A DNA stretch of 64,000 bases, taken from NCBI RefSeq assembly GCF_023374055.1, contig NZ_JAMBEP010000001.1, positions 124,001 to 188,000 of the forward strand. Direction: 5' to 3'. The notes beneath the pieces were generated by a model. It ran no database searches. It was not told the origin of the DNA and saw only the letters and a list, made by a program, of their open reading frames with translations. The stretch comes from Luteimonas galliterrae (GTDB lineage Bacteria; Pseudomonadota; Gammaproteobacteria; Xanthomonadales; Xanthomonadaceae). The position numbers were made by a program, and so were the translations under genes. The first letter of the stretch is position 1; each line of letters begins with the position of its first letter. This document shows, in pieces, positions 63,749-64,000 of this stretch.

Positions 63749-64000
63749 TTACCAGTAGAACTGCGCGCGCGCTTCGATGATGTTCGGATTGTCTTCCACC
63801 ACGCGGCGGAAGCCCGAGGCGTTGTTGTACTTCTCCTGGTTCACCGTCACGTAGTTCAGCATGAACTTGAAGTTGGAGCGCCAGTACCAGTTCACGCCCA
63901 CGGTCCAGGAATCCATCTTGCCGCCCAGGATGCCGTCGACGGTCGGCGAGCCGCCCGGAGTGGTCGGCGGGATCACGTTGCCGTCGTTCAGGTCGAAGGC
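63749..64000 (-). CDS. Phosphate-selective porin O/P family, C-terminal part
   Basis: Only the last 83 residues are in the window; the gene continues past the right edge. The frame reads NDGNVIPPTTPGGSPTVDG, then SWTVGVNWYWRSNFKFMLNY and ends NPNIIEARAQFYW, with the terminal aromatic residue of outer-membrane beta-barrels. The WTVGVNWY...NFKFMLNYV pattern is that of OprP/OprO porins, which let phosphate or polyphosphate through the outer membrane. It lies upstream of two PstS genes with Pho boxes, which supports the phosphate assignment. Confidence 0.85.
   Translation of the reverse strand, partial: AFDLNDGNVIPPTTPGGSPTVDGILGGKMDSWTVGVNWYWRSNFKFMLNYVTVNQEKYNNASGFRRVVEDNPNIIEARAQFYW

Overview
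This is a 64 kb stretch of a high-GC gammaproteobacterial chromosome, most likely from the Xanthomonadaceae/Lysobacteraceae (Lysobacter, Luteimonas, Pseudoxanthomonas or a relative). The reasons are the gene order (map-glnD-dapD-yffB-dapE next to rpsB-tsf-pyrH-frr-uppS-cdsA-dxr-rseP-bamA-lpxD-fabZ-lpxA-lpxB-rnhB-dnaE-accA), the lack of a skp gene between bamA and lpxD, the many palindromic repeats that start with GTAG, and the (gggattc)n heptamer tracts. There is no prophage, integrase, transposase gene, CRISPR array or rRNA. Most of the window is core genome; the interest lies in small accessory operons and in non-coding DNA.

Layout. 1-10.6 kb: the tail of tldD, then darP, pmbA (TldD/PmbA peptidase), a DUF1800-DUF1501 pair set between two DUF4870 membrane genes, a CHASE2 membrane protein coupled to an SH3/M48 metalloprotease, ispA and xseB. 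10.6-11.5 kb: a gene-free composite repeat. 11.5-30.4 kb: tilS, accA, dnaE, an unassigned protein, and the envelope block rnhB-lpxB-lpxA-fabZ-lpxD-bamA-rseP-dxr-cdsA-uppS-frr, all on the minus strand. 30.5-36 kb: a cation-diffusion exporter between frr and pyrH, an AIM24-like protein, the inverted second copy of the composite repeat, tsf and rpsB. 36.2-42.1 kb: map, glnD, dapD, an ArsC-like reductase and dapE, chained by 4-base overlaps on the plus strand. 42.1-44.2 kb: asnB behind what looks like an asparagine attenuator. 44.3-54.9 kb: a penicillin-acylase-type hydrolase, tpm, parC, tRNA-Leu, rnr, rlmB, a small membrane protein, a guanidine-II riboswitch with its gdx exporter, and rnt. 55-57.6 kb: an ECF sigma factor followed by a secreted EF-hand protein with four EGxCG motifs, a DUF692 (MNIO) oxidase and its DUF2063 partner, a probable metal-related RiPP system. 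57.8-64 kb: a Pho regulon with a phosphate porin, two PstS proteins, PstC, PstA, PstB and PhoU.

How parts work together. The lpx, bam, rseP, uppS and cdsA genes build the outer membrane and its lipids; accA, fabZ, ispA and dxr supply precursors. dapD and dapE make diaminopimelate, and GlnD reads glutamine. The most interesting signals are (1) a 31-codon leader peptide with eight Asn codons, a competing hairpin and a terminator ahead of asnB; (2) the EF-hand/EGxCG peptide with its MNIO enzymes and sigma factor; (3) a 350-bp element with terminal inverted repeats, present twice in opposite orientation 22 kb apart; and (4) heptamer repeats that have been taken into coding sequence at the ends of lpxB, rnhB and uppS.

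Limits: all calls rest on reading the sequence and on memory of protein families. No database search, folding program or alignment was run.
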